NCBI GenBank assembly: GCA_037157565.1
Contig: JAZHRO010000013.1
Location: 36,956,501-37,020,500 of the forward strand
Length of the DNA stretch: 64,000 nt
From: Thalassia testudinum
Lineage: Eukaryota > Streptophyta > Magnoliopsida > Alismatales > Hydrocharitaceae
Direction of reading: 5' to 3'
Shown here: one piece after another, positions 23,186-35,700 of the stretch
How positions within the stretch are numbered: position 1 is the stretch's first letter
How the letters are laid out: each line of letters starts with the position of its first letter
The notes under the pieces: generated by a model
The model's database searches: none
Told to the model about the DNA's origin: nothing
The model's input: the letters and a program-made list of their open reading frames with translations, nothing else
Position numbers and translations under genes: made by a program

Positions 23186-23560
23186 TCAAAGGGGACTGAA
23201 GCTGATTTGAAAAGACGTACCCTTAAAGAGCTCCGGGTACCACTCTCGCATCGTCGCCTCAGGCTCCCAAGTAGCCTCCTCGTACCTCCGGCTCTTCCAC
23301 AAGACCTTCACCAGGGGCACCTGCTTCCGTTTCAAACTTCGGATGGCTCTGTCTAGTATCTGCACTGGTTGCTCGGGGTAGGTCAGGTTGTCACCCACCT
23401 TGACACTCTCGTGGCTCAGAACGTGACTGGAATCGGCGACGTACTTCCTGAGGTTGGACACGTGGAACACGTGCACACCAAAAAGCTGGGGAGGAAGGGC
23501 AAGCTGGTAAGCAATGGGTCCAACCCGCTTTAGGACCTCAAAGGGCCCCCACAAACCTCA
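23186..23560 (-). pseudogene. gypsy unit 1 integrase C-terminus with chromodomain-like tail
   Basis: The open stretch 23186-23554 has WGPFEVLKRVGPIAYQLALP and HVFHVSNLRKYV, the C-terminal DNA-binding region. Then comes VKVLWKSRRYEEATWEPEATM, a chromodomain-like tail that in this family can steer integration to heterochromatin. A frameshift near 23560 separates it from the integrase core. Confidence 0.85.
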
Positions 23561-24653
23561 ACACGAGCTTCCCTTTCACCCCAAAACACTGTAGGCCCTT
23601 CATGGGCGAAACGCGAAGGAAGACGTGATCCCCAACCTTAAACTGCACCTCTCTGCGCTTCCGATCGGCATAGCTCTTTTGTATGCTCCTGACAGTGCGA
23701 AGTCGCCTGTGTATCTGCTCAACCACCTCCTGACTTTACCGGATCAGCTTGGGGCCAACCTCCCACTTGGTCCCCACCTCAACCCAACTCAAGGGTGCAG
23801 TACACCTCCGTTCGTACAGAGCCTCGTAGGGTGCCATGCCGATGCTCGAGTGGTAGCTATTATTATATGCAAACTCTGCCAGGGGAAAGTGCTCCTCCCA
23901 AGAGCCCCTCCAGTCCAGTACATAGGAACACAAAAGGTCCTCAAGCATTTGTATCGTGCGCTCCGACTGTCCGTCCGTCTGGTGGTGGTATGTCGTACTG
24001 AACCTCAACCGCGTCCCCAAAGCCTACTGAAACTCAGCCCAAAACTGGGACGTAAAACGGGTATTTCGGTCGGATACAATCTCATGCGGAACTCCGTGCA
24101 GACTTACCACGTCACGGATATACCTCTCTACCAACTATGCTGGTCCCAAGGTGACTCGGATCGGCAAGAAACGTGCCATCTTCGTCAGTTTGTCTACAAT
24201 CACCCAGACTGCGTCGTGTCCTCGCTGGGTAACGGGCAAGCCCACCACCAAGTCCATGGTGATGCTCTCCCACTTCCACTCTCGCACTGGAAGTGGCTGC
24301 AACGGCCCTGCAGGCCTTTGGTGATCGGCCTTCACCTGCTGGCACATTAAACACTGTTGCACGAACTCACCTACATCCCGCTTCATTCCCCCCCACCAAA
24401 AGTCACGTCTTAGATCATGATACATCTTTGTGTTCCCGGGATGTTTGGTGAACCTGGAACCGTGTGCCTCAGTCAGGAGTTCTCTCAACAACTCTTCGTC
24501 CTTGGGAATGCACAAACGTCCCCTCATGCACAACACCTCTTCAGTAAAGGAGAAGTCTCCAAGGTCCCCTGACAGTACTTTGTTACGCAACGACTGTAGG
24601 TACGGGTCTACCATCTGTTCTGTGATGATGCGGTCTATCAGCTCTGGGCTCAT
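23538..24653 (-). pseudogene. gypsy unit 1 integrase zinc finger and core
   Basis: One frame with a few stops. It shows the HHCC region (H...KHPGNTKMYHDLRRDFWW...C..C) and the core start SITMDLVVGLPVTQRGHD. Further on are SDRNTRFTS, the [17 protein letters not shown] block and [21 protein letters not shown]. The three catalytic acids appear present, but stops (for example after TLGPA near 24135) make the protein non-functional. This part is continuous in frame with the RNase H piece upstream. Confidence 0.88.
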
Positions 24654-24659
24654 CTATCG

Positions 24660-25220
24660 TGTCACAGTCACTGCTCCACAGTGCCCCAGTAACTCTAGGG
24701 GTCGCCAACTGCCCATTTCCTCCATGAGTCTCCAACTCTGTGCCTGTAAACTGGCCAAGTGGATAGGCGCCTTCCAGCTCAAAGCGTCAGCCACCACGTT
24801 GGCCTTCCCCGGATGGTAGGAAATGCTGTAGTCATAGTCCTTCAGGAGCTCTAACTAATGTCTCTGTCTCATGTTAAGCTTCTTTTGATCAAATAAGTAC
24901 CTGAGGCTCTTATGATCTGTAAAAATCTCAAAAGTCTCATCGTACAGGTAGTGCCTCCAAGTCTTCAGCGCGAAGACGACAACTGCTAGCTCTAGGTCGT
25001 GGGTAGGGTAGCTATGCTTATGGGGCTTCAGTTTCTGCGAAGTGTAAGTGACAACGTGACCCCACTGCATGAGCACACCCCCTAACCCCTGAAAAGAGGC
25101 GTCCGTGTACACAACGAAACTGCCACTGCTGTCTGGGATGGTAAGCATGAGAGCCGAAGTCAGCCTCTCCTTCAGCTCTTGAAAACACTCCTCACAAGCA
25201 TCTGTCCATGAAAAGGGCAC
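24660..25220 (-). pseudogene. gypsy unit 1 RNase H, interrupted by the Athila insertion
   Basis: It shows [35 protein letters not shown] and [19 protein letters not shown], then [15 protein letters not shown], the gypsy RNase H blocks. A stop lies near 24855. The frame runs straight into the 25221 Athila junction and continues beyond it at 38893 in the matching phase. Confidence 0.88.
25216..25220. repeat. Athila target site duplication, left copy (GGCAC)
   Basis: GGCAC immediately precedes the left LTR. The same five bases follow the right LTR at 38888-38892. Unit 2 has one uninterrupted GGCAC at the equivalent place (44299-44303). Confidence 0.9.
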
Positions 25221-26151
25221 TGATGAGAACCTCTTCATAAACCCTAAACTAGCACCATTTAACCTAGATTTGCAAGAACAAGCTCCTACATAACCATAGA
25301 AAGGCTTGACTCAGAGAAATTCTGAGTTTGTGAAGAAAACAGGAACTAAGGGGTAAAAATGCAATTTCACCAACTCAATCTAAAAATAGGGTAACTCAGG
25401 GTCCAAACATAGGTCAAACTAACCTAATAAAAAGAAAAGTGGGATGAGTTGATCCAATAAGGGCTACAGCAACTCCAAGGAATTAAATGACATCCTGTAA
25501 CCCTAAAAATAAATCCACTTCAATTCACGAGGTTCGAGGCAAATAAAAAATTGAATAAACCCTTTAAAATTCATAGAAAAATAATCTCTAGGGTTTATAA
25601 CCTTCAATTTGGCCTTAGGAACCCATTTTGACCTATATTGAGAATCATGCCCAATTAATGACTTAATTTGGGCTTTTATGCAAATTGACCAGGCAAACAA
25701 GGTCTGATCTAGAAATAAAATTCACCATTAGAATCCTTAGATCCTAGTTAGTCATGTATAAAAACTTGAGCCTAAGTAAAGACCTTCTTGACCGACTTTA
25801 CATTTTGGTCCTCATCTATTACTTTTTGACCCTCAACTTTTGAAACCCTCACATTTTGACTCCTAAGTCTTCTTCGTTCTTTGCATTTGGGTCCTCCCTG
25901 CAAAACCCTGAGCAACGCCATGCTCCGACTACTTTGCGCGGAGCATGGCACCGCATAGAGTGAGGGAGACCCTCTGCCAAGACAACCGGGGGTTCCCTGC
26001 GACGTCTGCTGTCGCAAGGACACCTCCATGGTCTCTGCGGATGCCCATACCTCCCGTGCGAACGCACGGAAGGTATGGGTCTCCATCTCCGACCGTCCTC
26101 TGGCGAGGGAGGCACGTCGCCTCCCTCCGCCCTCCTCTCTGATTTCACCTC

Positions 26152-26159
26152 TATAAAAG
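26152..26159 (+). promoter_or_regulatory. Athila TATA box, 5' LTR
   Basis: TATAAAAG in the context CACCTCTATAAAAGTCG, about 930 bp into the LTR. It is conserved in the 3' LTR at 37070. It would direct transcription of the element. Confidence 0.65.
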
Positions 26160-27376
26160 TCGCCTCCGTCTGCCGCACTGAGTAGCTCGGTTCTGACAGA
26201 GAATCACCCACAAATTTCCTCTCTTCCCACTCCGGTAGAAGCCCTCCAGCTCCGGTGGTTCTTCGTTCTCCTCGTCGCTCTGCCGCAATACCAGCAGCAG
26301 AGCTGCCTTCACCCGCTCTTCCCACGTCGCGCCGTACCCAGCGTGCGCTCTCCCGCTCTCTCCTCGCCGCCGCTCCCTCTCTTTGGGCACCTTCTTTTCC
26401 GGCGACAGTCGATACGACTGTCGCCCTACTTCGGCCCCCTTCGACTCTACAACTAGGTCAGAACTTCTCCCCACTTTCCCCTCTTTCTTTTCCTCACTAT
26501 TTTACATTCAATTAAGCTCTCGACCGCTCCTGACCACCGTCGCCTCCTCCATCTCCGGCCAACCTCCGGTCAATCGCCCCCATCATTCCACCACTCCACG
26601 CGACTCGCCGACTGACCCAAAACCTCCGCCTCTTCATGCTGAACCACTTCCGCCCCTTCATTTCCTGCCATTCGCTACCTAAAGACCCCCCGAACAAACC
26701 CATTCCCCCGGCCACAGTCCGACCTAGGGCAGCCCCTGCACTCCGCCCCATGCCTCGCCACCACCCGCACGAGCTTCGCCGCACTCCGGCGAAGCTCCCT
26801 GCACCTTCTGACTAGGCCGAGAGGCCGTATTTCTGTGAACAGGTCACCCGTCCTCCGCCGCCATTGCTGAACAGGTGGAGCTTCTTTCGCTTGCAGCTGC
26901 AGGTTCGCCTCGCCCAGGCTTGACTCTCCAGGACGCACGGTTCGCCCCCACGCAGCTGCCCAGGCCCGCAGCTGGGGTGAAAGCCTCGCAACAGCCGTAA
27001 TTACCTGCAGCTTTCTCAGCTGCAGGCGCCAAATTGGGGTGGGACATTTAGTCCCACCTCAGTAGTTCTGAAGGCCACGCACCCGCATAAATTAGAAAAG
27101 TGCTGTAGGCTTATCACCTCAGTTACACGGGGTGAGGTCCCTCTCACCCGCATACCCGGCCTCGTTCGCGACCACCCCCCGCGGACCTGGTCCGACCCGT
27201 ATACCCGACCTGCACTCCTCGCCCACCATCGCACGTCGGTGGGCCTGGACCAGGGCACGACCCATACCCGAATACCCGGCGGCTCTGGGAGGGCGATCCT
27301 ACGAGTGAAATCTGAGAGAGAGAGACGCGGGGGAGGGTAGGATTAGGTTTTGCCCTCTGACCAAGCTGTGAGTGTG

Positions 27377-27790
27377 CAGGCAGAGCCAGAGAGGGAGAAG
27401 AAGAAGAGAGCAGAAGGAAGAAGCAGCCAATGCCGTGGCTGCTTGAAGCAAAGCAGAGGAAGCAGCACTGCGAGAAGAAGAAGAGGAAAGAAGGAAGAAA
27501 GGAGGACGCACTATAGCAGAGGCTACTTAAGTCGTCTGATTGAAAAATCAGACGACGCACCGCAAAGAAGAAAAAGAAGAAGGAAAGAAGAGCAGGCACC
27601 ACAAGGAAGAAAGAAAGAAAAAGAACAGAAGGAAGAAGACAAAGAGCTGAAGGAGAAAGAAGAGAGAAGCAGAACAGAAGAGAAATAAGAAGAAAGAAGA
27701 CTGAGGAACTGAAGAGAAGAGAAGAGAAGAAGACAATGACAAGAGAAGAAGAAAAAGCCAACAAGACAAATCTCTCTCTCTCTCTCTCAT
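27377..27790 (+). repeat. purine-rich (GA/AAG) tract with TC repeat in Athila 5' LTR
   Basis: Nearly 400 bp of mostly A and G on the plus strand, then TCTCTC repeats at 27771-27788. It generates long low-complexity minus-strand open frames that are not genes. The 3' LTR has the same tract at 38290-38726. Confidence 0.7.
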
Positions 27791-27955
27791 TTTTGTAATA
27801 GAAACATTGTACTTCTAAAATATAGTTTGCTCCCTAAGTTCGACCTCGGGAAAACTTTTCTTTCCGAGTAACAAATTGTATTAAACTGGTAACCGCTTCT
27901 CTATACTATACTACGACGAAATATTAGAACTACAGACGAGAGGCGAGACAGTTTT

Positions 27956-27973
27956 TGGCGCCGTTGCCAGGGA
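27956..27973 (+). promoter_or_regulatory. Athila primer binding site
   Basis: TGGCGCCGTTGCCAGGGA, five bases after the LTR end. This is the usual Athila primer site, complementary to a tRNA-Asp 3' end. Confidence 0.8.
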
Positions 27974-28863
27974 GCAACGGCTAATTTAGAAGTTAAAAAA
28001 GTTCTATTCATAAGTTTCTAATAAACTCTCTCTCTCTTTGGTGCAGGTACAGGAAGAAGAAAGACGCAGCCTCACCACAGCCACTCCAAGGACAGGTAAC
28101 TTCCTATTAAACCCTAAAATTGAAAGAGAAAAACAAAGTAAAAATAGGTATAACCTGTCTTTCATACATAATAATAGCTGCATGTTCTCAGAACCACTAT
28201 TCCTGCACACAATTTTAAAGGTAATTAAGGGCTAACACCTCCCTGCCTGAGCCCTAATTACCCAACAAGGAGTTAAATGGACCAAGTAGAGCCAACATAA
28301 GGTCCAACATTAGGATTTCAGAGACACACCCCTTAATCAAGAATTGAGGAAATCCAAAAGAGGTGAGCCCAAGCCATTGATTGAAAATAATTAATAAGGA
28401 AAATCCTAAACAATTGGCTCTCTCTAAACACTTGAATCCTAAAAAAAAACAAGGCCTAAATTCTTAAGGGAACCACTGGGTGAAGTTGACCCCTAGGGTC
28501 AACCAACCTTCAAATTAGGCCACCTTGTTCACAAAAACACCTAAGAGTTCAAGTGAAACCTTAAGCACCTTGATTTTAAAATAAAAAAAGGTAGACTTAA
28601 GAGGTCAAGATCCCCATTCTGGTCTACCTGGAACCGTAGTGACAAAAGAGGTCGGGTGGGGGAAACCCTGTAACCCGTGGGGACGCTCTACCGTGTAGGG
28701 GTCTTCGCGGGACTCACCCTCTCTGGCAGCCTAGGTAATTCTCAGGTAGACGATCTTTCTGATCAAGGGGTCCATCTGCCCCGCACCTCTATAGTCACCC
28801 AACACATCTTTGGGTGTCTTGATTGGGTCCAGCACCTTCTAAACTCCTCTATTCCAACAGTGC
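27974..28863 (+). other. Athila untranslated leader
   Basis: About 0.9 kb between primer site and gag with no coding signature. Confidence 0.6.
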
Positions 28864-31800
28864 ATGAACGGTAGGAGATCCTTAAGACCACCCTTAAGAT
28901 CTCCTTTAGGAATTCACTCTCTTCAAGGCCAAGCCTCGACACTCGTGTTTGAACAGCAACCCTACCCCATCATTCTCTCATTTGATTCTGAATCAAGCTC
29001 TTCTTCCCCCATCATGGCTCAGCCAGTTGAGGAAGAAAACAATCTAGAGCACCAGCTCCAGCGACTCAATGACCTCTTCCAAAACTTTGTGCACCCACTG
29101 CAGCGTCCTATGATGCGGGACCATTATAATCCTACTGCGGTGGCCATCGAGCCTCGAGTCAGAATCCCGACTGGAGGACCTGATTCCGAATTAAAGCCCA
29201 ACATGATTCATGTTATACCTAAATTCCATGGGCTTAATTCCGAAGATCCCTTCCAGCACATCAAACAGCTAAAGCATCTGGCCCAAACTTTTGGGTCAGA
29301 CGCGCAAAATCGGGATATTCTTCTCATGAAGATGTTCTCCTTTTCTCTTATGGACAAGGCCGCTCATTGGTATCAAACTCAGACCCGGACGATCAACACT
29401 TGGGAAGAACTTCAGTCTGACTTTTTGAAAAAGTTCTTCCCCGTTGGTCGGACCAACGCCTTGCGCCATCAGATTACGCACTTCACTCAACAAATAGGGG
29501 AAGCTCTCCATGAGGCATGGGATCGTTTTCAGGATCTCATGAGAAAGTGCCCCCATCACGGAGTTCCTAAATGGGAATAGGTCCAATCTTTTTACCAGGG
29601 ACTCTGTGAGGATATCCGTCTTTTCGTCAATGCAACCTGCGGAGGAAATATCATAGGTCAACATGAGGACATCGTGTGGGAGATTCTCGAAAACATGTGT
29701 GAGAACTCTTTCAAGAATGACTCCATGGGATTATTCAACAGGACGAATACCTGCGCATCGACGAATCTTAGGGGAGCACATGAGATGCAGGGCCTGTCTG
29801 CATCAGTCGACCTGGAATTAATGGCCAGTCGATTGGACAAGGTCTCGATTATTGAAAAGAAGGTGGATGAGCTGACTCAGCACCTGCAGCGAGCCACCTC
29901 TGTGCATAACCCCTTTGCACAGCCTCCTTCCATAAGGGAAACCGTGCAAAACATTCTCCATCGATCTTCTCCTAGGACGGATCCATATCCACCATCTGAT
30001 TCTCTAACCAGAGGTCCATCCGATCCTCTCTATACCAGCCCGGGGAATTTCATTCCCTTTTTCTCTGACTCTCTAGAGGTTCCTCAGACCTACAAGGACC
30101 TCAACGCCATCCAAAATGACCCGTTCTCCAACACCTATAACCCTGGATGGAGAAACCATCCCAACTTTCAGTGGATGGGAAATTTCCAAACCCAAAGACC
30201 ACCCTTTCAGCCCCGCCCACAACCCCCTCGTCCTTATCAGCCGCCTCAGCCTCGGCCCAACCCTACTTATCCACCAAATCAGGATCAAATGTCCCTTATC
30301 CTTCAGACCCTGGCTGACATTCAAAGAACAAATGTGGCTATTCAAAAGCAACACAAGGACAAACTTACAGAGGTCCGAAACCAATTGGCCCAGTTGGCAA
30401 ACTCTCGCCAGCCAGGCACTCTTCCTTCCCAACCTCTTCCTAATCCAAATAACGTGCCAACCCAGCGGCGCGTTATGAACCCAAACCCGGGCCATGCCCA
30501 TATGATTTATCAGGCCCCCTCTGTTCCTTCACCCGACGGGATAGAGGCCTCCACTTCTTTTGCAGGTTACCAGCAGCAACCTATCTTACCCAATCCCAAC
30601 CAAAACCAGGCAGGACTTAATTCCGTAACAACCCGTAGTGGTAAGGAAACCCAAGACCCACCTCATCCAAACCACTCCAAGCCTGGTAGTAATCCCAAGC
30701 CTAGGACAGTAATCCAGGATGTTCCTACCCCTATCCCAGATCCAAGACCTGGACCTATCCTAGAAGAACGAACCAAGATCCCATTTCCCGAGGCGTTGAC
30801 CAAGGGAAAGAAGACCACCAAGCCCGTGGCACCTGAGGAGGACCTGGTCAAGCTCTTTGAGCAGGTCCACATAAACATCCCCTTGATGGATGCAATCTGC
30901 CACGTACCGGCTTACGTACGATTTTTAAAGAATGTGTGTACACCCCAGCGTAAGCCGCGGACCAAGGGTAGGAGTCCAATTGTTCTGTCAGAGCAAGCCA
31001 ACTCTGTAATCCTCAGTAGACTCCCACCCAAGGCTAAAGATCCTGGTACTCCCCTGATTTCCTGCAAGATTGGTGATACCCAATTTGATAGAGCTTTGCT
31101 AGACTTGGGTGCATCCATAAATCTGATACCCACATCCTTACTTGACCATCTAGAAGAATCTGAGCTAAAACCAAACGAGGTGACATTACAATTAGCAGAT
31201 CGATCTATAAAGTCACCAAAAGGGATTCTCGAGGATGTTATCGTAAGAGTGCGGGATTTCTATTTCCCCGTGGACTTCATAGTCTTAGATATTGACGCAC
31301 CTGAGAACCCTAGGGATACACCAATCATTTTAGGGAGACCTTTCTTGGCTACTGCTCGAGCCAACATTAGCTGTGATGAGGGCCAAATAGAGCTCAAATT
31401 TGGGGATCAAACCTTGAAAATTGATATATTTAAGGCCCAACAAGGAATTAATTGCGGTGTCATCGAACAGATTTGTGACATTAGGGCTTTGGTTGATGAA
31501 ACACACTTCCAGAATGACCTGATTATGCCTCATCAACCACAGAAAGATCTTGACCCGCAAACAGAGGAGTTGAATCCAGATACAAACAACCCAGTAACTC
31601 CTACCCTTGAACCCCACCTCTATATTGAATCACCCGCTGCTGCTGATAACCCTATCTTCGAGTTGAAGCCTCTTCCTGGTCACTTAAAATACATCTTTCT
31701 GGGTTCTAATCAGACCATCCCTGTGATTATCAATTCCAACCTCAATCCCGAACAGGAATCCCGTCTGATTACTGTCCTCCAGCAACATCGCAGAGCCATC

Positions 31801-34584
31801 GGGTGGACTCTCGATGATTTGACTAGAATAAGTCTCTCTTATTGTACTCATCATATATATTCAGAAGAGGGCACACGACCTTCTCGTGAAATGCGGAGAC
31901 GTTTGAACCCTAATCTGCAGGAGGTCGTGAAGAAGGAGATCATCAAGTGGTTAGATGCCGGAATCATCTACCCGATCTCCAATAGTCGTTGGGTGAGCCC
32001 AATTCAGGTTGTGCCTAAGAAGGTAGGACTCACCACTATAACGACTGAGACCGGAGAAATCATTCCTACCCGATTAGCCAACGCGTGGAGAGTCTGTATA
32101 GATTACCACCGACTCAATTCCTCCACGAAGAAGGATCATTTCCCACTACCTTTCATTGATCAAATTCTTGAGAAACTAGCGGGAAATAGGTTCTTCTGCT
32201 TTCTTGATGGGTACTCCGGTTACAATCAGGTGGCAATCCATCCTGAGGACTAAGAAAAGACCACGTTCACCTGCCCCTTCGGAACATACGCTTTCCGAAG
32301 GATGCCTTTCGGTCTTTGCAATGCACCCGCTACCTTTCAACGGTGCATGTTTGCCATATTCTCAGATATGGTGGGTGATTTTCTGGAAGTCTTCATGGAT
32401 GACTTTTCAGTTTTTGGAGAATCTTTTGACGATTGGCTCCAACACTTGGTCCAAATACTCAGGCGGTGCATCGAGGTAAATTTGGTTCTTTCCTGGGAAA
32501 AGAGCCATTTCATGGTGCCTGAGGGAATTGTCCTGGGACACTTAATTTCAGAAAAAGGCATCCAAGTGGTTTGGGCTAAGGTTGATCTGATCTCTCGCCT
32601 TCCTATGCCTAGCTCGATCAGGGACATCGTTCTTTTTTGGGGCACGTCGGTTTTTACCGTCGTTTCATTCCGGATTTCTCGAAAATCACGCGCCCCTTGA
32701 CTTCTCTTCTCTCTAAGGATGTACCCTTTGAAATCTACAAGGAATGCACACTAGCCTTTGAAAACCTATATGACAGAGTCACCCAGGCACCTATCCTACA
32801 ATCCCCTGACTGATCTCAACCCTTTGAGATCATGTGCGATGCATCTGATTTCACTGTAGGAGCGGTCCTGGGGCAGAAAGTTGACGGGAAACCCGTGGTC
32901 ATCTACTACGCTAGCAAGACACTTGACGAGGCTCAGCGTAACTATACGGTTACGGAGAAAGAGCTGCTGGCCGTAGTATTTTCCCTTGAAAAGTTTCGAT
33001 CATATCTCCTGGGTTCCCCATGTCATCATCTACTCGGATCACACGGCTATAAGGCATCTCCTTGCTAAGAAGGATGCGAAGCCCTGACTAATTCGTTGGA
33101 TCTTGCTCTTGCAAGAATTCGATCTTGAGATTCGCGACAAGGCGGGGAGGCAGAATGTGGTAGCCGACCATCTATCCCGTCTTCCTTCTGAGATTATCAA
33201 CCCTTCTGGACCCATCACGGAACACTTTCCTGATGAGCACCTGCTTGCTGTTGGTACTAGGCTTCCATGGTTTGCTGATATATTAAACTACTTGGCATCT
33301 CATCAGACCCCGTTTAATTGGCCGAAGGCCAAGAAAGACAAATTACGTTCTGATACCAAGTATTACATCTGGGAAGACCCGTACCTTTTCCGCATAGGTG
33401 CTGATCAAATCATCCGGGGATGTGTCCCGGAAGAGGAATTCAACAATATCCTCTCTTTCTGCCATGATCAGGCATGCGGTGGCCATTTCTCTGGGCATAA
33501 AATCGCATCAAAAGTCCTCCAGTGTGGTTTCTACTGGCCTACACTATTCAAAGACGCATACAATCACTGCAAGGCATGCAGTCGTTGCTAGAACTTGGGC
33601 AACATGAGCCGTCGCTAGACCTTGGGCAACATGAGCCGTCGCGACATGATGGCTTTGCAGCCGATTCTCGTATGCAAAATCTTTGATGTTTGGGGGATTG
33701 ATTTTATGGGCCCCTTTCCTGTTTCGGATGATTTCGAGTACATTCTGCTTGCTGTGGACTACGTGTCCAAATGGATTGAAGCCATACCGACCCGAACCTG
33801 TGATCACAAAATGGTTCTCAAATTCATTCATCAAAACATTTTCTCAAGGTTCGGGATTCCCCGTGCTATAATATCTGATGGGGGGACCCATTTTACAAAC
33901 GCTCAGTTTAGGTCACTGATGACCAAATACGGTGTGTCTCACCGAATCTCTACTCCCTACCACCCCCAGACTAATGGTCTAGCTGAGCTGTCAAATCGGG
34001 AGATCAAGAGGATCCTGCAGGTCACTGTTTGGCCTGACAGGAAGGCCTGGTCGTTCCGACTTCCGGAAGCATTGTGGGCCTATAGGACTGCCCACAAAAC
34101 CCAATTAGGCATGTCTCCCTTTAGACTGGTGTACGGAAAGGTGTGTCACCTTCTCGTAGAACTGGAACATAAGGCCTATTGGGCAGTACGGAACTGTAAT
34201 CTAGATCTTTCGAAGGCTGGCACCCACAGAAAACTCCAAATCAGCGAGATCGATGAATTACGCCTAGACGCGTATGAGAACTCGCGAATCTACAAGGAGA
34301 GGTTTAAAGCCTTCCATGACAAGCATATCTCGAGAAAGATCTTTCATCCTGGTCCGAAGGTCCTACTCTTTGATGCCCGACTCAAACTTTTCCCGGGAAA
34401 GCTGTGATCCAAGTGGGTCGGACCATATTTAGTTTGACAGGTTTTTGGTAATGGAGCTATCGAAATCAATCCGCTCAGCCACGATTCCGAACCTTTCATC
34501 GTGAACGGTCAGAGACTCAAGTCGTTCATTGATGTAACTTCTACTGATTTGGCTGAATCATCTCTTATCCTCCATTCCCCTTGA
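28864..34584 (+). pseudogene. Athila gag-pol polyprotein, broken
   Basis: The start is ATG at 28864 or, more likely, at 29014 (MAQPVEEENNLEH). Gag shows FSFSLMDKAAHWYQ and FLKKFFPVGRTNALR. Protease (about 31080-31380) has LLDLGASINLIP. Reverse transcriptase (31870-32640) has RVCIDYHRLNSSTKKDHFPLPF, MPFGLCNAPATFQRCM and FMDDFSVFG. RNase H starts near 32830 (MCDASDFTVGAVLGQ). Integrase (33220-34584) has an HHCC finger ending CKACSRC, then WGIDFMGPF and a [12 protein letters not shown] block. Defects: TAG at 29578, TAA at 32251, a frameshift near 32630, TGA near 32811, a frameshift near 33020, TAGs around 33590-33617 and TGA at 34405. The integrase frame ends at 34584 with VNGQRLKSF just before. 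It would encode the capsid and all replication enzymes, but this copy is dead. Confidence 0.92.
33578..33636 (+). repeat. tandem duplication inside Athila integrase
   Basis: A phrase running from GTCG..TGCTAGA to GGGCAACATGAGCC occurs twice in a row (30 and 27 bp) between the zinc finger and the catalytic core. Each copy brings an in-frame TAG. Confidence 0.6.
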
Positions 34585-34829
34585 GCTTATTGCGCCCAGT
34601 CGATGGCGTAAAACTCAGCGCTTAACGGGAGGCAGCCCGTCATTTTCTGAAAATCTAAAACCCTTTTCACACTTTTGTGCACTTAAAGTTCACCCTTATA
34701 GACAGCCGACTCCACCTTAGATGTGTGCATCTGAGATTAGAAATCGTCCGCAGAATTCATCCCGACCCATTCACTCATTAAAACATCTGTCTTAAGGAAT
34801 GAACTAAGTAAATAAAAATCCCTAAGTCA

Positions 34830-34872
34830 CAATGAGGACATTGCAAACCTTAGACATGGGGGGGTATAAAAG
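34830..34872 (+). promoter_or_regulatory. Athila internal palindrome, G-run and TATA-like box
   Basis: CAATGAGGACATTG is followed 14 bases later by GGGGGGG and then TATAAAAG. A palindrome of this type plus a G-run downstream of pol is a recurring Athila feature. The role is unproven; an internal polypurine tract or subgenomic promoter are options. Confidence 0.45.
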
Positions 34873-35544
34873 TGCAAAACTTGTATAAAAGGGGCTTTAA
34901 AACAAAAAAATTCACATATGCCAAAAACACCATAAAAATTAAAAAAATTTTCAAAAAAGAATAAGAGGAGAAGGGAAATTTTGTGGGAGAAGGGAGAAGA
35001 AACAAAATGAAAAGGAGCATAAAAAATGAAAGAAATGAGTGATAGTCCTTAGTAAGAAACTAAGGAATTGACCTAAGTTCTAGACCTTATTCAAGAAAAG
35101 AAATGAAAAGTGCATGGTGAGATTAGTAAGAACGCAAACTTTAGGCATTCTTGGATAGACTCTTAGTACCCATTAAGATCTAGACAATCCTCAAGAGGTT
35201 GAGGAAAATAAAAAGCTTAAGTATTAGGTCCAAGGCTTAGGGAGTATTTGACCTCATTAACTAACTTATGGTTTACAGGACTCAGTAACCTAAGCACCCC
35301 AACCTCACGCACAGCCTGGTTCAGTAAGCATAAAAATCAAAATCACGCAGAAGCGTCACAAAATTCTGAAAAATACACCTAGAATAGGAGCGGCCGATCA
35401 ACACAAGTTGATTTAGATGAGTTCCCAACACGGAGAGGCGGGAAATCCCCTCGAAGATGCGTATCAAAATATCATCTCCTCGGTGCTTGTCTCTTAGGAT
35501 ATTTACATATCCTACAGGGGGCATGTAAGCACTCTGCTGGTTCA

Positions 35545-35700
35545 GATTCCATGGATGGCATTATCACGAAGTGTCAATTGCCATCATGGATTCAGCCACG
35601 GAACATCATGGATGGGATTATCTCGAAATCTCAATAGCCAGGGTTCCGGGGGTTGCCATGGGCGGTGCTATCTCGAAGCATCGATTGCCAGGAACCTTTG
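35545..35700 (+). repeat. three degenerate repeats in Athila 3' region
   Basis: Units contain CATGG..GG..TTATC.CGAA....TCAAT.GCCA with variation, near 35551, 35607 and 35658. They are spaced about 50 bp apart. Confidence 0.55.

Larger units (their letters stand above)
25221..27950 (+). repeat. Athila 5' LTR
   Basis: 2730 bp. It begins TGATGAGAACC and ends GGCGAGACA, directly before the primer site. It contains a TATA box at 26152 and a purine-rich tract near 27380-27770, followed by a TC repeat. Confidence 0.92.

Noticed and set aside
23625..24350. 241-codon plus-strand frame (and 42933-43433)
   Set aside because: Antisense to gypsy integrase; the minus strand has the catalytic and zinc-binding motifs.
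27144..27764. 206-codon minus-strand open frame rich in Ser, Leu and Phe (and its twin at 38220-38702)
   Set aside because: It is the antisense of a GA-rich LTR tract; composition is low-complexity and no domain is present.
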